DNA from: Cylicocyclus nassatus
Lineage: Eukaryota; Nematoda; Chromadorea; Rhabditida; Strongylidae
DNA: 64,000 nucleotides
Direction: 5' to 3'
Assembly: GCA_958299035.1 (NCBI GenBank)
Contig: CATQJL010000326.1
Span: 5,470,232-5,534,231, forward strand
Both the position numbers and the translations under genes were made by a program. Position 1 is the first letter of the stretch. Each line of letters opens with the position of its first letter. Below are positions 50,256 through 63,200 of the stretch, in pieces. The notes below the pieces were generated by a model that did not search any database, was not told where the DNA came from, and was given only the letters and a program-made list of their open reading frames with translations.

Positions 50256-50783
50256 TTAGGTTGGCTAATAGATGAGTTCGGTCGCTTTTGCGGCTCTTAC
50301 AAATCTGCAGACAAATTTTTAGTCTTTTTTATCTCTGGAAAGAGCACTTAGATGGGAATTAGACTGTAAATAATGTTTGAGTGGAACTTACCTAGCAAAG
50401 AAAAAAATCCGCAAAGAATTGAGAATCCGCATTTTTCTCAAAGCGCACAAATATGAGGAAATTTTTTTTTAATAAAATATTTTCATAGTGGCAGATCACA
50501 ATTTGCATCGTTATTCACTAAACAGGGGAAATTCCTCTGTATCCAAATACCGAAGTGCTGTTCTCTAAATCCATTACAGCATGAAAACGAAGTTTAGAAA
50601 GTAAAGAATTGAGCTATTGGAAATTTAGCCATGTTGAGGCATAGCTGTCTTTACTGATGATACAAAATCCTAGATGTTTGATATGTAACAGAGGAATCTT
50701 TGAATTACGTTCTCCAAAAAATCATGGGTAGAAAACAACAAGAAAGATTTGCATGCCAAAAGGAACTTTTTTAGCCAACCTAA
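50256..50783. mobile_element. Mariner-type MITE, 528 bp
   Basis: TTAGGTTGGCTAATAGATG at the left and TTTTTTAGCCAACCTAA at the right are inverted repeats with TA on both flanks. There is no transposase frame. The terminus matches the solo end at 29932. Confidence 0.85.
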
Positions 50784-51283
50784 TAAAGTATACAAATATT
50801 TGATTAAAAATCGGGTTGTACAGGTTTTGAAGGTGTTCCACAGCTGACCGAGATCCAAGAAGGCGTGCTGCTATTCGGTGGAAGTTTAGAGGGTTATGCT
50901 TTCAAAATTTTGCTGAATCAAAAAGAAGGCAGTAAATATATGATCGACAAGCTGCTAGCAATTACTTAAGTTAGCTAAATCGACATGGATTGAAACCTTG
51001 CCAAAGAATACACTTGGAGAAACCGCGTTTGAGCAACGTAAATTCGAGATTAGAAAGATATTTGAAACAATATTTATTGACATCGTTTTCGCTCCGCTAA
51101 ATAAATAAGAACTCAATCGAAATGACCAAATCTAATACAGTCATAATGTTAAATATGTAATCAACATTGCTTTCATCAGTTCATAATGCACCTTTTTTAA
51201 GAGCGATTATATTTTGACTTTTCTCACTAGGATAATTCAGACATTAAGAAAATAAATATTCAATCTACATACTAAATGATCAT

Positions 51284-54200
51284 TTAGATTTTATCCATCA
51301 GCGTCCCTTGGCTTTCTTTGATGATGACGGTATAATGTTCAACGAGACGAACGATGGCGGAACAGCTCTGAAATTTTTTTTCAATTTTGATAGAAGTAAA
51401 TGTACAGGCCGGAGAAAAGATATATATCAAACAACTTACTTTTCTCGAGTGGAATTCGTACTTTTTGTTGGAATCTTCGGTACCAACAACCATTTCTACA
51501 ACGTTTCCTACACCCTTGACGGAAACTATCTGAAAAAGGAACAAATCAATATATGTTCCATGTATGGAACAAAATAATAGCGTGCTTTGTCGTATTCCCA
51601 ATGCTCAAGAGTTTCCCGACTTCTTGGTTCCAACAATTTTACGCCATTCTTGCCGATAGCTAGCTCCGTAGAGTGCAGAAGACGTCCATCGCATGTTGCC
51701 TCCTCAAGACGAAATACGGTGCATCCAAAAAGTTGCCAGTTTGATAGAATCTCTGAAATTTTAGAAGCACTTGATGAAAGTAATATGTAGAAATTTTAGA
51801 TAACTTGATGCACTTCGTGCCGTGACTTTGCCGACAACGTTTGCGCGTGAGATTGCTAGAGGAGCGCAAAAACCAAAATCAGCGCGCTACGGGCATTTTG
51901 CGCGCAAATTGCTGCATCACAGGGGCAGCAATTTCTTCACGCGCAAATGTTGCTGGTAAATGTCGGCACCGCAAGGAACACTGTATTTACCGAAATCTAT
52001 TTGTTTATACCTACCCAAGAATCCAGCCTTTGCTTGAGTGCTTGTCATTTGGTAGTTCATTGTGCGCAGTTGTCGATTCACCCTGTTCGCCCATGTGTCA
52101 GACGAAGTATATTCAAGTGCTGCTGCCGGAAGCAAGTGACCCATAACCTTCCTAGAAGTTCGAGATTCTTTGAAGGATAGTGCTTTTTACGTCTGATAAT
52201 GTTCACTTACGGTGTTACAGCTGTTTTTCGTGCTGCGTTATCAGCTAGATGAATGTAAGCAGCAAGTTTGCTGATATCTTCAACGGTAGCAGCGCTTATT
52301 TGTCCAGCAGCTTGTCTCATGACGAACATGCCGTCCAGGTAGTCGGGAACAACCTAGATAGCGAATTTTCTCCGCTGATTTTTGCCATCAATGGCTTTTA
52401 TTCATAAACACTTCCTAGCAGTAAAGTAAGCTTGGATCTGTTTTGCAAGGCTCCCTAAACGCTAAAAGGATTGCAGTGTGTGCTTAGACACAGTCTATAC
52501 TTGAATAGGTTTGAAACTGCAAATCATAAAACTTATTGCTTTAAGGACAAAATCCAAATCTAGAAAATGAAACCCCAGGAAAGGTATAAAGATGGACTAG
52601 AAATTTTTGAGGAAATAGCAAATGGAGAATATCATACGGGCCGAGTCCAATGGCATTATCCCGTCATTAGGATAGATACCGCTGTCCCAGTTAGAAAAAA
52701 CTTTTGATTATCGCCGTCAAGCAATATTTTAGAGCATTCTTAGAGGTTCCTGAGCTCAACAATGTGACTGTGAAGTGGAAATGAGGATATACGGCGGATC
52801 GAAGCCGATTTTATTCTCAAAATGTACCATTCACTACCCTGTCAGACGCGTTTCCTTTTATTCCAAAAATCACGAGATGTATATGCACCGTTTTCCAAGT
52901 AAATTTGCACTGGTAGTTCACAGATTTCGTTGAAACAGTCTGATAGCGGGCGGTAATCTCATTTGAACGAAGGCGACAAAGTTCAAAATATTAGTAGAAG
53001 TAAACAAGCGCTTGAATGGTACATGATTGACTGGCGTTAGAGCAAGGATTCGATTAGGTTACAGCGTGGCTACTGCCTTGATGGTCAAGCAGCACAGCAC
53101 CAAACAAGAAATTACCGTATCAGTGGCTAAAATAATGAGTCCTATTTAGTTGGGAAGGATAAGACTGGGGTAAAAGTAATCTTATCTTATTTATATAACT
53201 ACTAAATATGATTCTGAAATCCCCAGAGCTCACAAAATTTACTCTGGTGGCAACATTTTGAAGTGCATCTGAGGTAAAAGCAGCTCGAAAACGCTTATCT
53301 GATTGAAACAGTATAATGTAGAGAGCGATGGGAGATCGACAATGTTTAGGGCATTTGAAAAATCGTGACGATGGCACGACCGCGCGCTACACGCGCGCCA
53401 CCTCCGATTATAGCATTTTCTTAGCTTTCACTCTAGTCGAGTGGTTTTTTCCTTACGTATGATACTATTAAGACAATGAAAGTGAGCGAGCTAAATTATG
53501 AGATGATATCTTTTTGTATGAGCGTTTTATGCTCGTGTGGGCGCAAAGTCCGCAGTCAAATCCGTCGTCACGACTTTATAAATGACCTATAGTTCGATGA
53601 AGGAAGTATCATTACTTCAAATTTTGCAACAAAAAAAGAAGTTACGAATGTAGGTATGCTAAGTCCCTTTCCTAAATCATTTTAACTTTCGCCAAAAAAT
53701 TATGGTACAGTCTTCTTGCCTGATTGAACATGACGTCGATATAGACAGGATGGTCTAGTCGCAATGGATGTACCCATGTACAGCGTCTCAAGATGAAGTC
53801 GAATTGTAGACGTTTACGTTCAAGTTCAGTGCATATATCAAGGATATAATCACCATTATTGCAGTACTCGATCTGGTGATCTGAAAGAACCAGATTGATT
53901 TCATAGAAGCGTGAAAAAGCAAGAAGGTTAGCGCCTCTAAGAACGGTAATCAAAGACTGCCCGGGATGATGGGTTAGGGTCAAACATTTTAAAGCAGGGC
54001 CAGGAGCACGTCAATGTTGGACACTATTACAAGCTTTTGAAAAACAGCCATGCATTCAAGTTCCCATTCTCTATCAATATGCCATCATAAGCTGCAAACG
54101 ACACTTCTATAACATCACGAGAACGGCCCTTTTGAACCGCTCACTATAGCTCTCGCCTCTGATTGGTCGGCACATCGTCTGCGGTTGGTCAGGCTACCAA

Positions 54201-57200
54201 TAGAATGGAGCAAGGAACGCGCTGACTGTTCAATATAATTCGCTCAACTAGCAGAATGAACGAGTCCGTGAAAAGAGCTTGTTGAGTGCGTAAATTGTTA
54301 AGAAAAAAGGAGTCGCAGAATATGTCTGGCGCGTTTGCGGTCCTATATGGAAATGCCCTGACAGCATTACGGTCGTGCGAATGGGACTACACTGTAAATT
54401 ATGTCAATACATGCTATTACTGTTTCAAATATTCCATTCCTTAAGAAATATAACAAATTTCTCCTACCTTTGTCAAGAACATAACATAGACAGAATTCCT
54501 GTTGTTCTCCTGGACTTCTGATGTTCAGCTCCAAGCAAAGTTCCTTGAATAAAAGTTATGTGTAAGAGTTCAACACATCTAAGCGGGAGCCTACCCTGAT
54601 CGCCTCTTCAACTACGGTAACGCTCTTGGTATTCACGACCTTCGTACTGCCTCCGGGAAGGAAGTAATTCTGCCGCTTGTGGATCTTGCCATTCTAAAAA
54701 CGTAATGCGATTTTAGAAGACTTATTTCTTTGAGAATAGATAGGTTAACTACCGTGATCTCCTCTACTTCCATTCCGCTAAGTAAGTACTTTCGTCCACC
54801 ATAACGGATTGTCTGATTCAAGTTCTGCAGACATAGTTGAGCAGTTCCTTAAACAAGTTGTCGAGTTATTACAAATTCATTAGCGTCAATCCGTAATAAT
54901 AGCGATTTTCTTAGGAAAAGAGCAAAAGATCCTCAGATATTTTGAGATTTGCAGACTAATAAATCTCTGCCATATTTTTTTTTTGATAAAATGAAGTTGC
55001 CACGCTTTTGTCGCGTATTTCCTACAACAAATTTTCTAGATTCCTTTGAGTAAGCATTTTCTAAACTACGTGTTTATCCAATCATTGTGATGCGACATTT
55101 TAAAAATATGAACAAAAGTCGAAGATTCTATCTCATACTACGTTAGGCGCATGCGATGACTTCTCTTCGGAAATGTTGCAATAGTGTTCTAATGTTCGAA
55201 TTCCTTCATAAAATACAGTTTTTAAGAAAAATGAATTTTTGATAGTAGCTCCAGTAGCTTTCTCGAAAAATCGGGAAAAATCGTAAACGCGATTGTGAAT
55301 AAAGTTATAAGGTCCGAGGGTTCCACCATGGATGACACGTCTTAACCCTTTTTCTCACCCTAGCAATAATGGGCTCAGTTAAAGCTCTACCAAATTTGTT
55401 ATGTAACTAAAAAAATGGAATTGCTTCGACTAACCGTGATAAGCTCTCCTGTGGTCATCAGCGTTTTCGCCCAAATACTTCATCACATACGGTCGAAGGG
55501 ATAGAGAACATTCGAAGTAAGCGGTGAGAATGGAGAATAAACGCCAGCCTCGGATTGAGCTGTCCGGCCTACAAGATAGATTTCTTTTTTGGATTAAAGG
55601 GTTGGATGAAGAAAGCTTACTTGTTCGATTTGTTATTTGTGGTTTGTCTAATGATTTGGCAGTAAACTTCATCTCTGAGGGGAGCATGTTTATGACAAAT
55701 AAGCAGTAAACGATAAACGGCGTCTGTTAGAGTTTCGCCCCTACGAATCGGCTCATCTCCCATGTATTTCATTATACCTGTAAAAGTATTCGTATCTTGG
55801 ATTTCGTTAGATTTAAAAGCTTACAAGTAAAAGTCTCCGCTGCCAACTTGTCCAGTTCGTTGGAATCAAAGCGAATTAACGAGTGAGATATGGGCTTGTC
55901 CGTGAACTTGATCTTGTGAGCGATATCTTGCCAAGTCCAATCTTTCTCTTAAAAGTAACAGATCGCAGTAAACTTGCTACGGCAGAATGTCAACTTACTA
56001 TTTTTCCTCATAGTGCTCTCGTAACCTTTGGGACCACGGAAATGGTTGAGAGCAAATTCCATCATCGTATATTTGTTCCCATCCAGTTGGCTGCTGATCT
56101 CGGTGTTAGTGTTTTCTTCAACCAAGGGAAGAGGTGGCACGGATTCTTCCACTTCCCGCTGTACAATCAAGGATTTTCCCGCTTTTTTGCTTTATTCATT
56201 ACGGTATACAGCAGTTCCACAAAATACATACAGTACGCCACATGACAGATCGACGCTATCGCTAACACGGAACAATTTGTTAGGCATACAGGACGGCAAA
56301 CATAAAGTAGAAGCAAGCAGGTTATTAAATGAAGCGACTAAAATGAGTAACGAACATTGTTGTCGTCAAGTGGTACAACGTATTGTGCTGGCAGGCTACC
56401 GTAACGATTACCAATTTTACCGTAGAACCATCCAGGTGTAGGTACTTCGTCATTTGGAGGTGTAACCTCAAAAAGATTAGAAAGTGACAGCAATTCCTCT
56501 AGTGAATTAATCTTATGAATGGGGTGTCTCAGGTGTCTCAAAGCATCATTTTCACAGATTTGAATTCTTTTGTGTCATCGCTTTCGCCGACCTTCGGGTA
56601 GCATATATTAGGGCCGGCTTCAACATGGATCCACCATATGCTCTGGTTCAAGGTTACGATAGGTATACTGTAACGGCGGTTTTCCCAATGACTATCAAAA
56701 AACCATCTAAGTTGCTCTACAAACAGTCAAGAAGTAGAATCAGCGGGTCTAAAAAGAGCCCATAAAAGTTGAAGTAAATAAAATTCTCCAGAATGCGGCT
56801 GATTTGCAATGACGACATTGTGCTAGAATTTCCTACTGAAATCCTACATGAATAGTTTTATACCATAAATCTAAGCTGAAGCCAGTCCAACAATATTTTA
56901 CCTAAAGGTCAGCGAAAACTGATGGAGTAGAGTTATCGAGATCAAACCTTATATACATTTTTGAAGCTTTTATAACTGCTTGAACTTATCTCTTCAGCTC
57001 ACAGGGGAAAGATACCAACATTAATCGGCTATTGAATATGAGATGTATATCAGTAGACGCGCCTTTGAACCCTGATTCCAAATCTGCTAATCTGCTTTCC
57101 TTTTTTGCGGAATAAGTTTCCGAAAGAAGTTGTGGGCGTTCGAATGTCCGAATTTGTCAAGGTTTAGGTGCAGGGCACGGCACAGGTGGCTTAGCAAGCA

Positions 57201-60200
57201 AGCTGGACATCGTTTTTAGGGAAAAAGCAAAGGGGATATCGTTTTTGTGGAAGAACATAACGTTGTATTTCGATTTGCGACCGGCACGCTGCCGGCATGC
57301 CGCCGGCAAATAAACAAAGGGTTTGTTTACAGCGAATTGAAGATGAAATGACACCAAAATAGGTTTGTAGATGGGCAATGGGGAGTTAGGACTAAGTATG
57401 AAAAATTATGAAAAAATGATGTGAACTAAATGCGTGCTCAACTTTTTTCGGAGTTAGGTGGCTTTCAAGCCACCTGGATAGCCACCTGAGGTGGCTTAGG
57501 AAAGAAAAAGTCATAAATTTTTCCTCACGCACATAATTTTTCTACTTTCTTTACATGCTTTTCATCTACCTCCCAAACCCTACAAACTGGTTCCTAAATC
57601 GCCTCAAACCCCCCTCTCCCCGCTTAGTTATAGCCCCTTGAAAATTTTGAATGGCGGCGGAAAGACTGCTCTAGGCGCGTAATGCTGCACGATGGATACA
57701 TCACGCCGCCAATCCAGAGAATATGAATATCATCGCGTGTGTTCGATGATTCTTTTTCGTTTTTTCTTTCTGTTGTGGCTTTGTTCCGTTCCTTTTCATG
57801 TATTTACTCTTCGAATATCTCGTGGCGGATGTCGTAATTTCATTGAAGACAATGAAACTTCATTTTTTGCAATTTCGGGACGCCAGCTCGTGCCGACCCA
57901 TGGTCTAGGGTCAAAGGGGACTTCGTAAAAATTAGCAAAAGTCAAGGGGGACTTCGTTTTTTGCAATTTCAACTAGCCACCTCGTGCCGAGCCCTGTTTA
58001 GGTGGCCTAAAATTGGCGAAAAGCTGTACAAAAACATCGGAAAGTGGAAAATCATTCTTGTGTCGAGTATATTGTCTGCAAACAAGGAACAAACCCGGGG
58101 AAATCGCATAGGTGTTGTTTTAGAGCCTTCCGCTGATTTTAAGCCACTCAATGCTTGGCAAATCTAGATATTCAAACGCTCAAAACTTCTTTCGGAAACC
58201 TAGCCCGCCAAAAAGGAAAGCAGAACTGGAATCAGCGTTCAAAGGCGCATTCAATGATACACTTCTCATCTTCAATTGCCAACTAATGTTGATATCATTC
58301 CCTTGTCAGCTATTTTGTTTATTATATCATGTAGTACTAAGACTACCATCACTTTACTCTTATCATGATTACCTCTTGTTTTCTGAACTCAAATTTTGAT
58401 TTTTTATTTCCGTCGAAAGAATATAACCAAAACTTTCCACTTAGTGAGTTTATTTGCTTTCTTTCCTCCCAGCGAGGTTACTGCGACGTGGTGATTTCTT
58501 TTATTCACTTACAGGTTTTATAATATACTTTTGAATCTTACTTAATTATTCTTTCAAATTTTGCATTTTCACATTCGCCGATTCTCGTTCTATTCTCTAC
58601 ATTATTCTCTCAAACAAATGACACATAACTCCATCACCAAAAGTTGGCATCTCATTACTTCCTATTTCCTTCCCTTTACTTTCTTTTTTTCCTGCTCATA
58701 TCATTATCAACATACCAATTCTATAGTCTCTCCTTTTTTGAATGACAGTAGATTCGGCTGCTTTGTAACGTAATCAGCTGTAGCGCGAACAAACTGCTTT
58801 TGCTGGAATATAATGTCATTTAGAGATTTTTATTCCATAAAACTGATTCAATAAACAAAGATTCCAACCTGTAATTCACCAAACATGCACTTATCAATTT
58901 GAGCTTTGATTTGTGGTGCCATTCTGTCACGAAGCCTTATCGTACCATTATTTTGGGTATGAAGACATACGACATCATCGCCTTCTAATGTAGTTTCGGA
59001 CAAATCCGCGAAACTGCAAGATTTACGAGGTATTGTAGACTTGATAGGCTATTTACAGCTAGAGAAAAGGACAAGGAATTCACCTGAAATAATCCTGCGA
59101 TTTCAACGGATTTTGCTTATCCAAGGGTGTATGCAGCAGTAATTTTACACCATGTTCGCTTATAGCAAGCAATACAGATACAGATTCATTCGAGCGTTCT
59201 TCCACTACCTTTAAATTGATGTGCATTGGTAGATCAAATTTCAGTGATCTAGAGCCCTTTAGAATTTCCAATCACCTCGTAAAATTGTGCAAAATAGAGC
59301 GGCCATTTTCTTGCCGCTTCAATAACAGCGATTTTAACGTCGATAGGAATTTCAGCTTGTCTGTTGAGCATATCAGGTGGAATATTGCTAGCTTCTTAAA
59401 ACAACTTTCTTTACCTTTTCAAATTCGCCATCATTTCTTACAAAAATGACTCACTTAGAATTTCGACAACTTGATCTCTTTCATATGAACGAATACGATA
59501 AGCGTTTCCTTTGCGACAATCGGTGATAATCTGGGCAAAGAGTTGGCTTGCTTGGGCATCGTCTAGTACTTCTTTAGGGTGGAACATCTAAGCAATCATC
59601 AAATTAGAGGTCATTTTTTTCATCGACAGAAATTTTCTTTTATCACAAGACATTCAAATTTTTGGGTCCGCTTCCTCTTCTAACTATTTTTATATGGTTA
59701 AAAATTCTGGCAAAAAACCTCTTACCTCTTTCCTTATCGTAAGCTTCCATGGTTGTTTGAGATATTTTACTGCTGGCCTCTCACTTGAAGCTACGGAATC
59801 ACTACGGATTGAAGTCTCTGGCACTTGTATCTGCTCTTGTGGAACTTAACATATTTTTTTCAGAATTTACAGAATTATGCGAAAATGAAGAATTACCTGG
59901 AAAAGATGGTGATCGTATACGTGTTACTTCCTCGACCATTGTTTCTGGTCTTTCCACTGGTCTTTCCACTTCACCCTCGAATACCCATCGACTCTGTGGT
60001 TCTTCTCTTTGAACATAGCGGGGCTCTTCTCTGCTCACATAGCGAGCCTGAGGTTTTTCTTCAACCCATCGGGTCTGTGGTTCTTCTCTCTATAAGAATT
60101 TGCAAAAATGGTTTATGACAAGAAAATGACAAGATATATGGTAGAGTAGTTGTGCATAGACTGAATGCTTTAGGGCAGCGCCCACCCAAATTCTCATCGC

Positions 60201-63200
60201 TCTGTTTATATATTATAAGCAAATAACGAGCTTCAGAAAATTTTTTGCAACAGGATGGGCGGGGCGCGCAAAAGAGGCGAGCGGCGCTCAGTTTCAATTC
60301 TTGTGGGCTGCTGGTCCATTCCTACGCTTCGCTTTGCTAGAACCATTGGCAACTGGATTGGCCAACGGTCGCGTCACTAGTGAACGTAATAAATTTTTTG
60401 TAGTTAGTAAAATCACTTCCAGGGAATTGTGGGCTATGCATTCATTAAGTTGATGCATAATTCTTTCACCAAAATTTTCAAAATTCTACTACTTCCCCCA
60501 ATATCAATGAAATTCTCTAATTTAATACGTGTATCTCGGACGTTCGATGAACATGGAGAACGACTTGAGGGAAGAACTTAATAGGAGAAGAAGAGCAGCC
60601 TGGGCCGCCTTCGGGCCTCTGAAGGAAGCCACCGACCAACTGACGGACCCGGAGCTTCGCGCCCACCTGTTCGACTCAACCGCTCTCCCAGCGCTCTGCT
60701 ACGCAGCTGAGACTTGGGCCGACACCGTAGCCACTTCGAAAGCTTTACGGACCACCCACAGAGCGCTCGAGCGCAGTCTTCTGAAATGACCCGACACAAG
60801 CAAAATCTAGTCGGACTTCGCAGCATGGATACGAGAAGAATGTCCCGTCTTCGTGATCCAGCGGAATACGTTGCGAAAGCGAAACACCGATGGGCCGGCC
60901 ACATAATGAGAAGAACAGACGATAGATGGACACTAAGAACATCTGAGTGGATTCCTCGCGAAGCCAAACGTCCTCGAGGAAGACCACCGACGTGGTGGGC
61001 AGACGTGTTCGTGGAACGGATGGACCAGCTGAGAAATCAGCTGGATACGATTATCGCACCTGGAACTCGTGGACGCAGCCACCGACGACAATTAAGAAGA
61101 TCGTGGATGTCCGAAGCGAGGGACAAGGATCAATGGAAATTTCTGTACTGGGGCCCGCACGTCACGTGTAGCCGGGCCATCTAAGTATCTAAGTAAATAA
61201 GTAAGTATACGTAATAGAAAAAAAAATCTTGCACTTTCTGAGAGTGCTTGAGTCAAAATTCTTTGAGAGCATATGGCAGCGATATAAGCTAATTAAGAGA
61301 AATAAACAAAAAGTGATTTTTCGATTTTGGGTCACTAAAACTGCTAAAACGTCTGCAAAAACTCAACTTTATTTTTGCCTCTGGTTTCATGACGTACTCT
61401 TTTCGACTAAGAATAGTTGATAGCGTTTGGATGTCTCTACGAATAGTTTCGAATTTGATTTTTGAACTCACTTATTGATTTCGTTTTATTTTGGATTTCT
61501 AAAATGTATTGTAGAGTATTACTCTTGATATATGTAGATAACAAAGAGCTTATCCTTTAGGTTGATTTGTTTGCTTAAGCATTTCTAGAACAATGTTTTC
61601 TATTTTCTGGTGCAAGAATTGTGCATCAACCTAATATTCGAGATACATGGATTCTGGGTGAGAGCTTCAAACAGTATAATCAAAGCTTTAAGATCTTTTT
61701 AAGATTACGAAATACTTTGATGTCAAGAGGCACCTCTTTACATCAAAGTATTTCGTAATCTTAGAAAGATCTTAAAGCTTTGATTATACTGCTTATCGTT
61801 AACAAGAGAGGATTAAAGCATGAGATAGTTAGAGAATTTCATGAATAGGTCAAAAATGTAAGTGAAAAGGAGTCGAAGGGTAGAAAATGACAAGAGCCTA
61901 CCTGCACAATGTAGTCTGGCTGAAAATCAGGAATAATTTCATGTGGTTCTTCAGGAGGCAGCCGTGCAAACACTTGTTCAGGGGTTACTGTCTTCTTTCT
62001 TGGCAAGTTGTAAATTTTCACTTCATCCACCGGAGGAGGGAGATTCTGTTAGTAGAGGTTAGTTAGTATTAGTAGGAAATAGGATTTATGTTATTGGTTG
62101 GTGATGGAGAAGATAGAGAAGCGGCTAATTGCAATATTGGAGAGAAAATAAAGAGATAATATGATTGAGTCTATGTTAAAAGTCCTCCTTCCTTGTAGCC
62201 TTGGCATGAGGCGAGTTGTAATTGAGTCTTTATTTTTTAATGAAGATAAGGTTATTGTTTCGATTCATGATTTCTTTAAGACCACTGCAGATTGCATCCT
62301 AACCGAAATCGAGTATAAACAAAACCTACTTTCATTCGTTCGTTGATCTTTCGTAGAGCTTCCTGTTCCTTAATCTGAATTTCTTTCATGAAATTCTTTC
62401 CTGGAACTTTTAGTCGTCGCGGTTCAGGATGCTCAGAATTAATGGTAGTGCTTTGAACAGCTGGTAGACGATAGGCATCAGGAGGAACACGATTGAGTCC
62501 CTTAAGCAAAAACTTAGAAATTTTATGATCAAAGAACGACAAAAAAAATTGCCAGACATTAGGCTTGCGCTCTGCCGTCGGCGATTTGGCCGGGGACGGA
62601 GACCTTGGCATAGGCCGTGGAATAGCTTTTAAAGTTGCCAAATCTCCAGGCCTAGAAAAAATTTGAGGTTTGATTAGTTCATAGTGTAAGTTTCGGAGGT
62701 TTTTTTACAAAAATCTCACCCTAACATTGACCTGAATTGCTGTGGATTTTGATTTCTCGGATGAAAATCAGAAGATGAACTCTGTAAAAATCGATCATGG
62801 CACAAAAGAATGGTATAAAATTCGAATAAAAGAAGGGCGTTGACAAAGGCAAAGTCCACCCATGACCGAAGAGGTTTCATTTCTGAATCAATATGCAAAC
62901 ATTATAACAAATAGGGTGTTAGAGCGGGGCGTGCAGCCGAGTTTCGCGATAACGCGTTAGCTGGTCGAAAAGTCATTGGCGCTGTGCTGCGGTTCGTCGT
63001 AACATCGTTCTTATCTACAGGCAATCACTCTCGGGAAATTCTTGGACAATTAGACATAGCTTGGTTTCAAAGCAGTAATCCTTAAGCGAAGTTCAAAGGC
63101 CTTTCGCCTGAGTCTTAGCAGCTTGAAAACGCCTTATGAATACCAAAAAAGCAGCTGAAACCGATAGTTTGGAATGCCATGACTGAGGTGGGAGAGCCAC

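Noticed and set aside
51786..51960. Possible extra myosin exon between 51752 and 52015
   Set aside because: A frame with AKSRHEVHQ seemed to fit, but direct joining of 52015 to 51752 gives AKAGFLEILSNWQLFG, which matches the FERM linker exactly in phase.
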